Assembly (NCBI GenBank): GCA_015852425.1
Contig: JAAAIG010000360.1
Span: forward strand, 1 to 35,997
Direction of reading: 5' to 3'
DNA from: Gryganskiella cystojenkinii
Lineage: Eukaryota; Mortierellomycota; Mortierellomycetes; Mortierellales; Mortierellaceae
Length of the DNA stretch: 35,997 bases
Under the pieces are notes generated by a model that saw only the letters and a list, made by a program, of their open reading frames with translations, was not told the DNA's origin and searched no databases. Below, piece after piece: positions 1-10,533 of this stretch (positions are counted from its first letter, which is position 1; each line of letters begins with the position of its first letter). A program made the translations under genes and the position numbers.

Positions 1-40
1 GGTCGGCGGTTAACTAACGAACGACTTGGGTCGGCGGTTA
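1..40. repeat. Two copies of a 12-bp direct repeat at the window edge
   Basis: GGTCGGCGGTTA occurs at 1-12 and again at 29-40, a spacing of 28 bases. It may be the end of a longer tandem array cut by the window edge. It does not resemble a TTAGGG-type telomere. Confidence 0.6.
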
Positions 41-596
41 GATTAATTGTTTTTTGGACATCTGCCCCTGGATCTTTGACAAAAAAAATTCTGCAGTTCC
101 TTTGTCCATTATTGATTCTTTTATGGTCGTTCAAATCGATGAAAATGCTTCGTTAAAAAGGGAAACCCTGAGATCCCAGAATGTCGCAGATTGGGGCCTT
201 TACTCAGCATGAAAGCAACCCGAAAGGCGTTCGTTTCTCGGAGGATGTTGCAAAAGAGAAAATGGGTTGTGAAAGTGAAACCTTTATTTTGCCGTCCGAA
301 ATTTCACTGCCTGCTGAAAGCATTTTGCCCCGGTTGTCCTAAATCGGAGCTGCCGCGCCATTTTTTTTTTTGCTTTTGTGTTTGGGCGTAGTCAAAGCTC
401 AAATGATCACAAAACGCATTTCGGGTTTGGTCTTCTGGGATGATGACGATGAGGTTTGACGCTGAGTATAATTTGTGTGTCTCTCCTGCGGTTGTATCTG
501 GCTGAGCGTTTGCAGGAAAGAGAGGGTAATCGTCGTCCTTTCCGGAATGACTCGAGCAATTAGAGGAAGACCGAGACAAACATACCGACCCACGAC

Positions 597-604
597 TATA
601 TAAG
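597..604 (+). promoter_or_regulatory. TATA box of the Rcf3-like gene
   Basis: TATATAAG lies about 120 bases upstream of the ATG at 723 and is followed by a CT-rich stretch typical of fungal 5' UTRs. It is the clearest TATA element in the window. Confidence 0.5.
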
Positions 605-722
605 AGAATAGGTCTTCTCTCTATTCCTGCACATCGTCATCCACCCTACTTTTTCATACACTCCCAATCTCCTCAACCTTTCCCTTTCCATCCTTTTCAC
701 AATTATACACACATATACAAAA

Positions 723-1210
723 ATGCGTCTCATCAAACAAGATATGGACTCTGCTGCCGCTACCGAGGCTATGCGTGGTGGCGCCTTGGGTGCCTTGAAA
801 TACTGCACAGTCGGTCTCTTTGTCGGCGGTCTTCTCCAGGCAACCTCTCCCAGATTTGCCGCGATTCGTCCCCCTCAAAAGGTAAACAATTATATTTCTC
901 CCTCGATCGATCTTCGCTCTTTAATGATAATGTACCCACCCCTTCTTCGCTCTCTCTCTCTTTTCACTTGCTTTCAATTTAGGCATGGCTCATGGTCGCC
1001 GTCTTCTTGGGCGGATTCGGAAACGGTTCAGATACGACTTTTACAAACTTTGAACGGAGAGACCGCGAACTCCAAATCCGTCTCGCTGACCAAAAAAGAA
1101 ACGATATCCTTTACGGAAGCGACGAGGAAAAGCGTCAAGCCGCCGAGGCTGGCGTCTCATTGTCGACAATCATGACTGGTTCCAAGACGACTCCTAAGGA
1201 GTCATCATAA
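723..1210 (+). CDS. Rcf3/Rcf2-N-terminal-like inner mitochondrial membrane protein
   Basis: Two exons, 723-881 and 983-1210, joined in phase 0 by a 101-bp GT-AG intron, give 128 residues. The N-terminus (MRLIKQ, then a Gly/Ala-rich helix at residues about 19-40 ending before SPRFAAIRPPQK) and a second hydrophobic helix (AWLMVAVFLGGFGNG, about 54-68) resemble the N-terminal half of yeast Rcf2 and its short paralogue Rcf3. These act with the cytochrome bc1-oxidase supercomplex in the inner mitochondrial membrane. The C-terminal third is charged. No HIG1 domain follows, so it is Rcf3-like rather than full Rcf2. The second exon starts exactly where the frame continues as AWLMVA. An AATAAA at 1399-1404 fits its 3' end. 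The family call rests on remembered pattern similarity; a generic small membrane protein is the alternative. Confidence 0.6.
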
Positions 1211-1398
1211 AAACAGCAGGAGGGCAACTAAAGCAGCGGCAACACACATTCACTATCGAAAAACGGATTATACCCCAATTGATTCGAACAAGAAACAACT
1301 CAGGAACAAACACTCACGAACAAAAAAAACAACATAACAACGTAAATTACAAAGAAACGAATATGTATTTGTGTTTTTTTTTTAAAAAAATAGGAAAG

Positions 1399-1404
1399 AA
1401 TAAA
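1399..1404 (+). terminator. Polyadenylation signal AATAAA
   Basis: AATAAA lies about 190 bases after the stop codon at 1210, in the A-rich space between this gene and the convergent antiporter gene, whose stop is at 1509. Confidence 0.4.
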
Positions 1405-1508
1405 TAATGGACTACGGGCCTCAAGAGGCCAAAACTAAATACAAAGGAACAAAGAAAAAATGCACAATGGGGAGAGAGAGGAAAGGCAGGAATAGGAGAG
1501 ATAATTAA

Positions 1509-4055
1509 CTACCCATGTGATGGGGCAGACTCACCATTAAGACTGATACCCGCTTCTGCAGGACTCTTGTCATAGTAAAAAGCGATAGCACAGAGCAAAA
1601 AGATTGCCAACAGGATCACACCTTCCAACCAATTCGTCTCCCTATCCGAGATCAAATAATTGACAATCAAAACAGACCCGACCAAGATGGTCGTCCCCAG
1701 GATTGAGAACCGGAACGTCATCTCTACACCTGTGATCCAACCGATAATGACAAGGAGCGGCGTGACTAATAACGCGATCTGCATACAGGAACCCACCATC
1801 AACGAGACTGCCTTGTCGAGATGATTCGCCTTGGATTCCCGGATCGCGATAACTTCCTCTTGAAGATCTGCAACCAGCACGATTGGAAGGAGAATAAAAC
1901 CGACAAAGGAATCACGCTCACTCAAGTTTTTGATCTGATGCCCCAACGACTCGACCGCGTGTACCAGGAGCTTTGCAGAGTAGATCTGGGCCGCCATACA
2001 GCAGATATATGCAAGACCTGCGAACCAGAAATGAGTGTATCGGCGCTCAACTGTATGGGGACCCTCATGCTTAGCCTCGGGGGTGACCATGAAAGTTCGA
2101 CTGTGGTATTGGTACAAGAGACAGGCCATGTACACGATCAAAAAAATGATGGCCATACCGTGCGACATTTTGAGGATATCCGGATCAACAACGGCTTTGA
2201 TACGGGCCGCCTGTATTGCAATCTCGGTCTCGTTGGTGAGAAGGGGTTCGTTCGAAATGTAGATGTTGGTGAGGGTCAAGTCCAGAGCTACGGGGATCAC
2301 GTAGGTGATACTCGTTAGCATTAGAATGTTGATACTCGTTTGTGTTGTTTCCTATTTTTTGAAGTGGGAAAATAACCGGGTGATCCTTAAAGGTTAGATA
2401 CCGATGGTTGTGCAAAGGTAGAGGTTCCCCACCTTGATCATTCCATAGTCTGTCCCGGTGCGCCTTTATTTCTTTGTTGTGTTTTTTGTTTACCTTGCTG
2501 AGGTGCTGATGCTCATAAAAATAACCTCCATAAGTTACGGCGATCCCCAGCATCTAAAAAGGAAGACAAGAAAAAAAAAAGAGACCATGGAATGCACATA
2601 ACAAGTAAATAAAAAAGATTGATGGTTTGTTCTTTGAACTTGCTCAAAAGACGTTTATCCAGATCCTAAATCTTACCAAAAGCAAATTGTTCAAGATGGC
2701 ACCGAGGACAGCGGCCTGGACGACCTCGATATGACCCTCGACAAGCGCGAACGCGGCGACCGCCAATTCGACAGAACTACTTGTCATGGCATCAAAGATA
2801 CTGACTACACTCTAATTGAGAGAATGGCGATCGTGTGATTTTTTTTTCCGGTTTTCCGTTAACAGAATTAAAACAGAAAAATCGAGAACAGGAGGAGCAT
2901 GGGTCAGTGATTTGGGGTAGAACAAGCAACAACATGGAAGAGTTGGCCCTATTTTGTCTTTGTGTGCTGTGTTAGTGTCAACCTTGCCAACCTTTCTTTT
3001 CCTTCATAAAAATCCCTTGTTTTTTTTGTTGGAAGGATCTGGCCAAGTGACGCATGGTCAAATTGTCCTGAACAAAAGATGGGGAAATGAAAAATAAAAT
3101 GTACACGTAGCGAGAAACAAAAACTTACCGCTCCAAACTTCGGGACCAACTCTTCGAGGGCCACGCCTGCAGCTTTGCCCAAGTGCATCATGACGAGCAT
3201 GTTTAACAAAAAGACAACGACATTGACACCAACGCTCAACATAGGTTCTTCCTCTTTACCAGCAGCTCCACCTTCACCGGCCGCGGCCGAGGCCCACATC
3301 AACATGGCATGCTCTGTCGTGGTCCCGTTTCCCGGGCCTTCATGAAGCTTTGTCAGCTCTTGATCGTGTCTGGCCTTGGCCATCAAGACATTAGGAATCA
3401 CCCAGGCAGGGATGATCAAGATCAAAAAGAAGAACCGTTTCAAAAACGTCCTGGCCGCATGAGCGTTCTCCTTTACACTTCTGTACGGGAACAGGTGTCG
3501 ATCCGGTCGTTGACCATGCATTCTTTCAGTCCAGGTCCGGATATGGGTCTCAGTATGGGTGTCTGTGACCTGACCGTTGTGTTCCTCATGGGTGTCTGCC
3601 TTTTCAATCACCTCGGTCTTGACGTCCTCTAGCGGTCGGGAATCTTCACCATCGATATGGGCCAAGTTGACAGTGGTCGAATGACGATTCGTGCCTGAAG
3701 GCGAGTTACCGACGCCGGTACCTGATAGAGTCGAGCCTCCGCTCTTCTCATCCTCACCCGCGACTCGACGACGGACTTCAGAGGAGGTGGTGGTGGTTGC
3801 AGAGGTGTAGGCTTTTGGCGAGCGACGATGTTCTCGAATCCGGCCGCCCATAACCAGCGGTCGTGGTTCATTGTCAGCTCTGGAGGATATTGTTGTCGTA
3901 GTAGCAGTGGTGCCATTGTTGGCGTTGTAGTCGTTGTGGCCACTGGACGTCCTCCTTGTTGTCGTTGTTGTCGTAGTATTTGTGTTAGAGAAGGGAGAAA
4001 GAAAAGCAGGCGCCTCGAGAGCGGTGATAATGTCACCACTATCCGACTGCGCCAT
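1509..4055 (-). CDS. CAX-superfamily cation/proton antiporter, divergent (Vnx1-like) type
   Basis: Four exons on the minus strand (4055-3129, 2811-2677, 2553-2494, 2351-1509), all phase 0, give 654 residues. Residues 1-210 are hydrophilic, with Thr/Ser/Asn runs. A first membrane helix (FFFLILIIPAWVIPNVLMA) and then the two homologous antiporter halves follow. The first half reads SIFDAMTSSSVELAVAAFAL, then GAILNNLLL. The second reads GFILLPIVLVADLQEE, then GSCMQIALLVTPLLVIIGW. Canonical CAX proteins carry GNAxE-type motifs at both sites; here the Asn is absent from both. That fits the long-N-terminus fungal branch that includes yeast Vnx1 (vacuolar monovalent cation/H+ exchange). Vacuolar or ER membrane location and the transported ion are inferred. 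The ATG at 4055 was chosen for its context (AACCATGGCG); an in-frame ATG 42 codons upstream is possible. Confidence 0.85.
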
Positions 4056-5479
4056 GGTTTCTGGATAGTCCCGATGTCTTTGAGAGAAAGGAGGCTGTGG
4101 GAAGGAGAGGAGAGGTTCGGAAGTTAAGTGGACTATATGCGAAAGGAAAGAAAGACGAAAAGGGAAAGAGGGTCGATCCAAGAAGATAACGGTGGGTGTC
4201 GTCTTTTGTTGATTGTAGAGTGTTGTCTGTGTTTTGTTTGGTCCAAGGACGGATCAAGGAGATATGATATTTTTTTTGGAGGGTTTGCCGAGAGGGAAAG
4301 GGACAGATGTAGGTGGGAAGGAGGGGAGAGAGAGGGATTGGAGAGATGGAAGGAGGGAGGAGGAGGAAAGAGTAAGCGGAAGAAAAGAACGAAAGAAAGA
4401 AAAAAAAGGCAAGAGCTTGGAGGCGGTGCGGGCCTGAAAAAGAAAAGCAGGAAAAGTCCAACGGAGAAAAGATAAGTTTGTCCCATGGGATGGATGGGGG
4501 ATTCGTTACAAGGCTGAGGTCAAAAAAAAAAATTGGACTGGGAAAAAATCTTTCTGGGCCAACAAAGTTGCGACAGACAGACCCATGGGTGGTTCGTTTG
4601 GGATGGCAAAGGAGAAAAAAGATTTCGAAAAATGAATATTTGAGAGCAGAAGGACGGGAAAGAAGGAAGGGAAGGGGAGGATGCGGCAACGGCAGCCCAA
4701 AGGTGTTCAAAACAGCAATTGGAAAAAGAAAGCATGTTCCAGGGGTTCCCTGATAAGTGAAGACCCCTTCCCTCTCCTGACCACACGTTCTTAAGAGGAT
4801 GATGCATCCAGGGCGGATGGTGATAAAAGATTGGAGAAAAAAGGGGTCTGGAATCCTAAGCTGGACATATAAAAATTGAAAGAACATTGAGAAGAAAAAG
4901 AAAAAAAAATGTGAGCAAAAAAAATAAAAATAACCCGACATTGCACTTTGTTGTCCCTGGTACGATCTCAACCACCGTGTGCGACCCGAGGAAACCGGCC
5001 AATGGCCGTAGAAGTATTGGAAGGATATCGAAGAGGCTTGACCGCTGGGGGTTTACAGTATTGCTTATGCAACACTTTTTGTCGAACGCTTGTTTGCCAA
5101 TAAATGTTTTTGTTGTTGCCCGCACAGCAGGCATCAGTTAGTAGCTTTTCATGTCATCCTCAAAGCGGGAATTGTGTGCAAACTATTGTATTGTTCGCCA
5201 AGTAACTAATTGAAAGGCGTAAAGCGAAGTCCAAATGAAAGAAGGCTAGCAATTTAGCTCACACTTGCCTTGACAGTAGACGACTAGGGCAAACCGCGTC
5301 TCAACGCGACAGACTCAATATTGATTACTCGCCAAGAACGTTTTGAGTTATTTTGCAACTTGTTTTTCATTCACGAATTTTATTTGTGGGAGTTTTGTTT
5401 TTAAAAAATACAAGGGGGAGGGGGGGCGCGCGCGCGCGTGAGATATTCAAAACAAATGAGCTTGTAACTGTCACAGTCT
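4056..5479. other. Gene-free interval with a polypurine tract
   Basis: This interval lies upstream of the antiporter and downstream of RBM22. From about 4130 to 4480 the plus strand is strongly purine-rich (GGA, GAAA and GAGA runs), so the minus-strand 5' leader is a polypyrimidine tract. Long Phe/Ser/Leu-rich open frames on the minus strand here are products of that bias. From 4980 to 5420 the sequence is ordinary. A (GC)n/poly-G stretch lies at about 5413-5438, just beyond the RBM22 stop. No RNA gene was recognised. Confidence 0.6.
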
Positions 5480-7034
5480 CTACCTGGTCGAGCCCTGGTA
5501 AGTAGGGTCCTGACTGGGATAGCTGATCTTGGATCGACCGCCAGGAGGTGGAGGTGGTCCAGTCTGAAGTCCGTGCATGATCTCGGCTTGCGAGGGCTCA
5601 GCGTCCTTCTTTTGTTCTGATCGAGCACCAACAGGTCTTGACTTCGCCCAGGAGACTCTGAGAGCGACACCCTCCAAATTGATACCGGCGCCTGCCTTCT
5701 CAACCGCTAACTCTGCAGCCATCCTGGTAGTAAAGTTGACAAATGCGCAGCCCGACTTGACGACCACGACAATCGACTTGATCTCTCCAAACGCATAAAA
5801 GAAGTCTCTGAGAATCTTTTCCGTAATATCGTCAGTCACTCCAGTAATGAAAAGGGAGGTCTATTTTAATGAACAAAAAAAAAGAGGGTTATTAGTCAGC
5901 AAATCATTGCCCGTCGAATACTCCTTTCACAATGCCGCGCTGGTAATGAACTTACAACAGTCTTGTCCTCGGGTGGTCCGGCCTGTCGTCCGCCTCCAGC
6001 TTTTGGTCCGGACATCATCTTTCTAGCGACGGGATCGTTTGTGCCATAGTAACGATCCTTAAGGTTTTGATGACTCAACTCTCCCTCCTTGGGCATTTCG
6101 TGACGGTAAGGACATTCGGCGCCTCGTGTACAATTTCCCTTGACAAAGAAGGAGCAGATGTGCTGTCGGTTGCGTTTGTAGTAAGGTTCTGTCCGCTGAA
6201 GCTTCTTCAGCATTTCCCTTCCTGCAGACTCTGCCTTCCCGAACCCTCCTGAACCCAATCCATTCTCAGTACTTTGAAACTATTTCAAGAAAGAGTGGCA
6301 AGCATCAAAACAAAACGAAAAGCAGTTAATAAAAAGAAATCCATAACTGAAAATGAAACAAAGAACGGTGGGCAAAGACTCCTTACATGTGCATCCATGT
6401 TTTGTGCAAAGTACTCCTTGTTGACATCTGATCGTGGTGCGTTATCCTCGAGACCGAGGGCCGCATCGCGGACCTGAACTGGCAATCCAAACTCGAGATC
6501 CAAAAGACAGGTTTGACAGACATTCTTGACCTTCGAGCAGGTCTGACAGATCTCTGTCTTCTTGAAGCGCATTCCGACGCCTGGGCACCATCTGAAGACT
6601 GTGAAGGGACGGGTGCAGACTTTGCACTCCTTTGCCTGAGATTGTTTGGTCTGTGATGGAAAACATAACAAAGCAAAACAAAACGTATTAGTCAAAATGA
6701 GGTTTCTATGAGGTTTGATTCCTGTTGACAGCTGCGCCTGCATGTCTCTGCCAAGTGACCCCAGAGTCGAAAGTATTTACCATGCGCAGGTATGGGTTAT
6801 CTCCGAGGCATGTCTCGCAAAGAATAGGAAACTCCTAGAGGAATGAATAGGAAAAGCAAACGGAAGATGCATTAGTCTCTTTTGTTCAAGGATCCTCTGC
6901 ATTGACTTTTAGACTTTGCCATTGTCCTTCTGATTCTTGTGTTTCTGTCGTATTCCTCCGGGTACGGACATGGGCGTCGCCTTTACCGATTCTTCCCATG
7001 AGACTTTGTTGGGATCTGCCTTGATTTGAGACAT
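5480..7034 (-). CDS. Pre-mRNA-splicing factor RBM22 (Slt11/Ecm2 family)
   Basis: Five exons on the minus strand (7034-6987, 6834-6781, 6650-6387, 6279-5956, 5860-5480), all phase 0, give 356 residues. The N-terminal Cys-rich region reads [17 protein letters not shown], then [20 protein letters not shown] and CQTC repeats, as in RBM22. A C-x7-C-x5-C-x3-H zinc finger follows (Cys164, Cys172, Cys178, His182). An RRM starts at about residue 231 (RNP2-like LFITGV, RNP1-like GCAFVNFT) and a Pro-rich tail ends the protein. RBM22 contacts U6 snRNA and the intron in the catalytic spliceosome. Human RBM22 is 420 residues; the shortfall is in the tail. The ATG at 7034 gives [20 protein letters not shown], matching the family start. 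The gene is divergent from coilin. Confidence 0.95.
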
Positions 7035-7353
7035 GATGTCAAACGGTGGTTGTGAAGGAGTTGATGGGTGTGATGGACAAGAAAGAAAATGAAAGTTGCC
7101 GAGTGATCGCAGATCCATCAAATACACTCTAACAGAAAGTCACGTGTTTCATCCTTTTTTATTTTGCCACTGATTTCGAATCTGATTTTGCATCCTGGTC
7201 TTCACATCAAACTCGTTTGTTCTCTACGACTGAACAGTCTGCGAGCAAATCAAACAAGGACACATTCTCACGAGTCAAGGCTACCAAAAGGATTCAGGAC
7301 GACCCAAACAGAATCAAAAGCAGGATCATTCATAATCACAATCAAAAAGCGCG
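7035..7353. promoter_or_regulatory. Shared divergent promoter region of RBM22 and coilin
   Basis: Only 319 bases separate the two start codons (7034 on minus, 7354 on plus), so both promoters must lie here or overlap the 5' leaders. The interval contains a CACGTG at 7141-7146. No TATA box is clear on either strand. Confidence 0.55.
7141..7146. promoter_or_regulatory. CACGTG palindrome (E-box/Cbf1-type) in the divergent promoter
   Basis: The core CACGTG, in the context AGTCACGTGTT, lies near the middle of the divergent RBM22-coilin interval. Basic helix-loop-helix factors of the Cbf1/USF type bind this sequence. Binding here is inferred. Confidence 0.4.
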
Positions 7354-9388
7354 ATGCGGGTCAGACTCAGTTTCGAAGAGCCTTTGCCAACTTACAAGTG
7401 TTGGTACGAGGTGCCGGCCTCATGCTCGTCTATCCGGGACTTACAGCGGTCGATCCGAAAGGGCTTTAAGCTCAACCACGTCTGCAAGACCACTCGTCTT
7501 GACTTGGATGGCTTCTTTCTCCTTCCTGGTGCTACAATCCAGGGATCCCTGAAAGATGGCGATCTGCTGCAGTAAGCCCTTTTTCAAAAATACTTGTCGT
7601 CTTGCTGCCAGTGCGAACAAAAGCAAGCAACGTTCACTGACATAATGTTACTTGTTTAACCTCACTGACGTGAATAGAGTGATGATTCGACGAAAGTCTG
7701 ATGTCTTGCCACCACGGTCACTGCCCGCGTCAGGTATCGAAACTACGTTTTCGATTATATTATTTTGTATCGAAGGCGTCTCTTGTTAAATGACTCGCTA
7801 ACATGTCGATTTTTTTTTTCTGTACGATGCATCTTATAGGTGGCAAAAAGCGTAAAAGAGACGAGGCAGAGACGACAAATACGAACCTTCCAACAGGAAA
7901 GAAGAGCAAGCAATCAGCAAAAAGGAATCAAGGCCAAAATCAACAACCAGCCGTAACACACTCCAACAAAAATGCCGAGAAAAAGGCACCTGTGGGGAGG
8001 CAGCCAAACAAAACCTCGCAGCAATCTGGAAAAAATCAACCACCCAACAAGAACTCACAGCAAACCAACAAGAACTCTCAAGGAACTACGGGCAGCCAAC
8101 AACAAACACGTAATCAACCTCTGTCCAAAAAGCCTGCACCGGAACAACCATCCGCGCCACAGTCAAAAACAACCATGAACAGTGGAGCCAAGAGTCTTAA
8201 GAACCAGGAGGTCCGCCAGCAAGGCAAAAAGTCTGCCGGATCAAAACCAACAAAAGACGATACTTCAGATTCCTCGAGCTCATCCGAGAGCAGCGATTCG
8301 GACAGCAGTAGCAGTGGTGACTCGGACAGCAGTGACTCGGACTCGAGCAGCGACAGTGATAGTGATAGCGACAGCAGCAGCGATAATGAACCGAGCAGTG
8401 CACCAACAAAGCCGACTCAAACTCCCCCTGGAAAAGGAAAAGCCAGTACGAAGGCCAGGAATGCACGCATGAAGCAAGCAAAGAAGAGAAGGCAGGAGGC
8501 GTCGCAAGTCACTGTTCCAGAAGAGACAACCACTGCAACCAAGTCCGCGATAAGCGACAACTCTGTCCCGTCGGTGACAACCTCACCAACAAAAGTCTCA
8601 CCTTCAAAGGTTTTCATGACAAAGGCTGCACTCCAGGACACTGTAATCGGTAACAAGAAGCAAAACACGAAGCAAAACATGACATCTAAGACGACAACGA
8701 AGCCTATTCAGCAAGCAACGGGGAAATCCGCACCAGTGGCTCAGAAACCTTTGGCTGCAAAGGTCGTACACGCTACTCCAATCCAGTCGATAGTATCAAA
8801 GCCAGCTCAGCAGGAGGAGGAAGAGTCCAGCAACGGCCCACGCGATTACGAGTCTCTGCCCAAACTCGTAGGAGAGACTCGAGTCGGTGCGGTTCTCGCC
8901 TTCAAGGTAACATGAACGAGGCTAGCAAGAGAGGACATTATTTACACGCCACGTACAAACTGAAACAGTCGCTGACCGTTATTATTCCTTCCTAACAGAC
9001 CCTGGAAATGGGCCAAAACTACACTCCTATCATCTCGGATTTTAAGGTACATACAAAAAAAAAATCTGTTTTTTGATCTTGCTACATTGTGGTGGTGTAT
9101 GAGGGCACTCACATGATGACCATTGCGTCTAACTGAATTCGCCTTCTCTTTCTATCGTGCTGTTTTTTTTCTCAGGAGGGAAAGATCCTCAAGTATTCGG
9201 AGGCGGAGAATTCAGCTGAGGTTCAGTTGGCACGCAAGTTCAGAGAGCCATTTGAGCTGGACGAGGAAGGGAACCCGATCCTTGGAAAGTTTGATGTCTT
9301 TGACGAGGAACAGATCGAAAATGCGAGACGTGGGATTGTTGTTCTTGACATGTTAAGTCTTGTGGACTGCAGGATCATTGCCCAATAG
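7354..9388 (+). CDS. Coilin, Cajal-body scaffold protein
   Basis: Five exons (7354-7571, 7678-7733, 7840-8906, 8999-9046, 9176-9388) give 533 residues. Residues 1-80 (MRVRLSFEEPLPTYKCWYEV through LDGFFLLPGATI and KDGDLLQVMIRRK) match the ubiquitin-like N-terminal domain of coilin. A basic motif GGKKRKRDE follows at about residue 91, then a Gln/Asn/Lys/Ser-rich disordered linker with a Ser/Asp run at about 234-280. The C-terminal Tudor-like domain starts at about 425 (YESLPKLVGETRVGAVLAFK), continues with NYTPIISDFKEGKILKYSE, and ends with LVDCRII, which parallels the coilin ending LIDPRLII. Coilin organises Cajal bodies for snRNP and snoRNP maturation. An alternative last intron (9352-9421) would replace the final strand and end at 9503. 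An AATAAA at 9401-9406 fits the 9388 stop. Confidence 0.88.
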
Positions 9389-10533
9389 TTTTAGCATTCG
9401 AATAAACTCTGTTTGTTAAAGGGAAAAGGCGACAACAAGACTTGTGAGCGATGAAGAGACCTTGGTATTGGAACAAATGGACACCCTCCTGCTCTCCAAA
9501 TGACGAGCGCGAGACGATTGCGTGTCAAAAGAATAACTCTCTGTTTGTTTGTGTTTTGTATTGTTTGTGCTTAACAATTGTCTGACATGATTCAAGAATA
9601 GACATAGGGCACACAGACTGCTGGACAGGGGCACGAGGGATTCAAGTGGGACAACAAAAAAGGGTCTGTTGTAATCCATGTGGCCCATGCTCATCACCTC
9701 CTATTCGAATTATGAAGTTAGGGGCTAGAAGGATTGATTGTCTGACGAAAAGGAGCCCATTCGCCTACGACCTGCTGCACCCTTTTTTTTTCCTATTTGA
9801 CCTATCTCTCTTTTTTTGTTCAAAATCCGAGGCACATGCTTGATAAGCTGTATGCCATGTGCCTGTACCTTAACCCAAATACTCGATAGGAACCAAACGA
9901 AAAGGACTCCTGGAGCAGAAAAAGCCATGGGATTTATTCCCTTGGAACGAGAGTGTCTGGTGAGGAGCAAGTAGAAGAAGTCGTGACCAAACTCGGGCAA
10001 AAGACGTCCGAAAAGAAGCGAGCACGCGAGCGATGAGACAGAGACATGGCAAGAGGATCACCGCAGAATACACTGATCCGTCCCATTGAGACTTGATAGG
10101 ACGGAACAATGGGCGAGAGAGAAGGAGAGAGAGAGAGAGTGGTGGAAGTGAAATTTGGTCCATTTTCTTTTTCTTTCCTCTTTTGTTTCTCTCTTCATTC
10201 ATCCGCCTCGTTCTTTGTTCCCCCCTTCATCCCGTTGTAGTAGGCAACCCTAGCCCCCCTCTGGCACTTTCGACCAGCCAGTCCTTGGCCTCTTATTTCC
10301 CTTACTTCCTTTCAGTCACCTTCTTTGATACCTCCTTCCCTCTGATCCTCCGATTTTACACTTTATGACTAGACCTGCCAAGCATTAGACCCCAATAGAC
10401 GAACCAGCTTTTCTCTTCGAACAACTACCCCTTTCTCACCCTATCGTTCTCTTTCCAAACACATCTTGCCTTTTCTTCTTTCAAAAGCAAATCTGTTTTA
10501 TATCTCACACACCTCAGGCAGAAAGCGCATTGA
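9389..10533. other. Gene-free interval, coilin 3' end to ERMP1-like promoter
   Basis: It holds AATAAA at 9401-9406, a possible alternative coilin 3' exon (9422-9503), T-runs near 9783-9820, a short (GA)n run at about 10114-10139, and a CT-rich leader ahead of the ATG at 10534. I see no tRNA, other RNA gene or recognisable protein. Confidence 0.6.
9401..9406 (+). terminator. Polyadenylation signal AATAAA after coilin
   Basis: AATAAA lies 13 bases after the TAG at 9386-9388. If the alternative last intron is used, this signal would sit inside the intron. Confidence 0.35.

Larger units (their letters stand above)
1..722. other. Upstream region of the first gene
   Basis: No supported gene is seen here. 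Short open frames on both strands have no recognisable domain. The last 120 bases before the ATG at 723 are pyrimidine-rich and follow a TATA-like box, so they look like a core promoter and 5' UTR. The extreme left edge carries a 12-base direct repeat. Confidence 0.6.

Noticed and set aside
1..40. Telomeric or transposon end at the left edge
   Set aside because: The GGTCGGCGGTTA repeat has only two copies, does not match known fungal telomere repeats, and no terminal inverted repeat partner was found.
1821..2318. 165-codon plus-strand frame opposite the antiporter
   Set aside because: It is a shadow of the well-supported antiporter exon on the other strand, with no recognisable motif.
4039..4971. 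310-codon open frame on the minus strand upstream of the antiporter
   Set aside because: Its Phe/Ser/Leu/Pro composition follows directly from the polypyrimidine bias of the strand, it overlaps the antiporter start in another frame, and it shows no domain.
9389..10533. tRNA or other small RNA genes in the larger intergenic regions
   Set aside because: I looked for the internal promoter consensus (GGTTCGAATCC-like) on both strands across the window and found no match able to fold as a tRNA.
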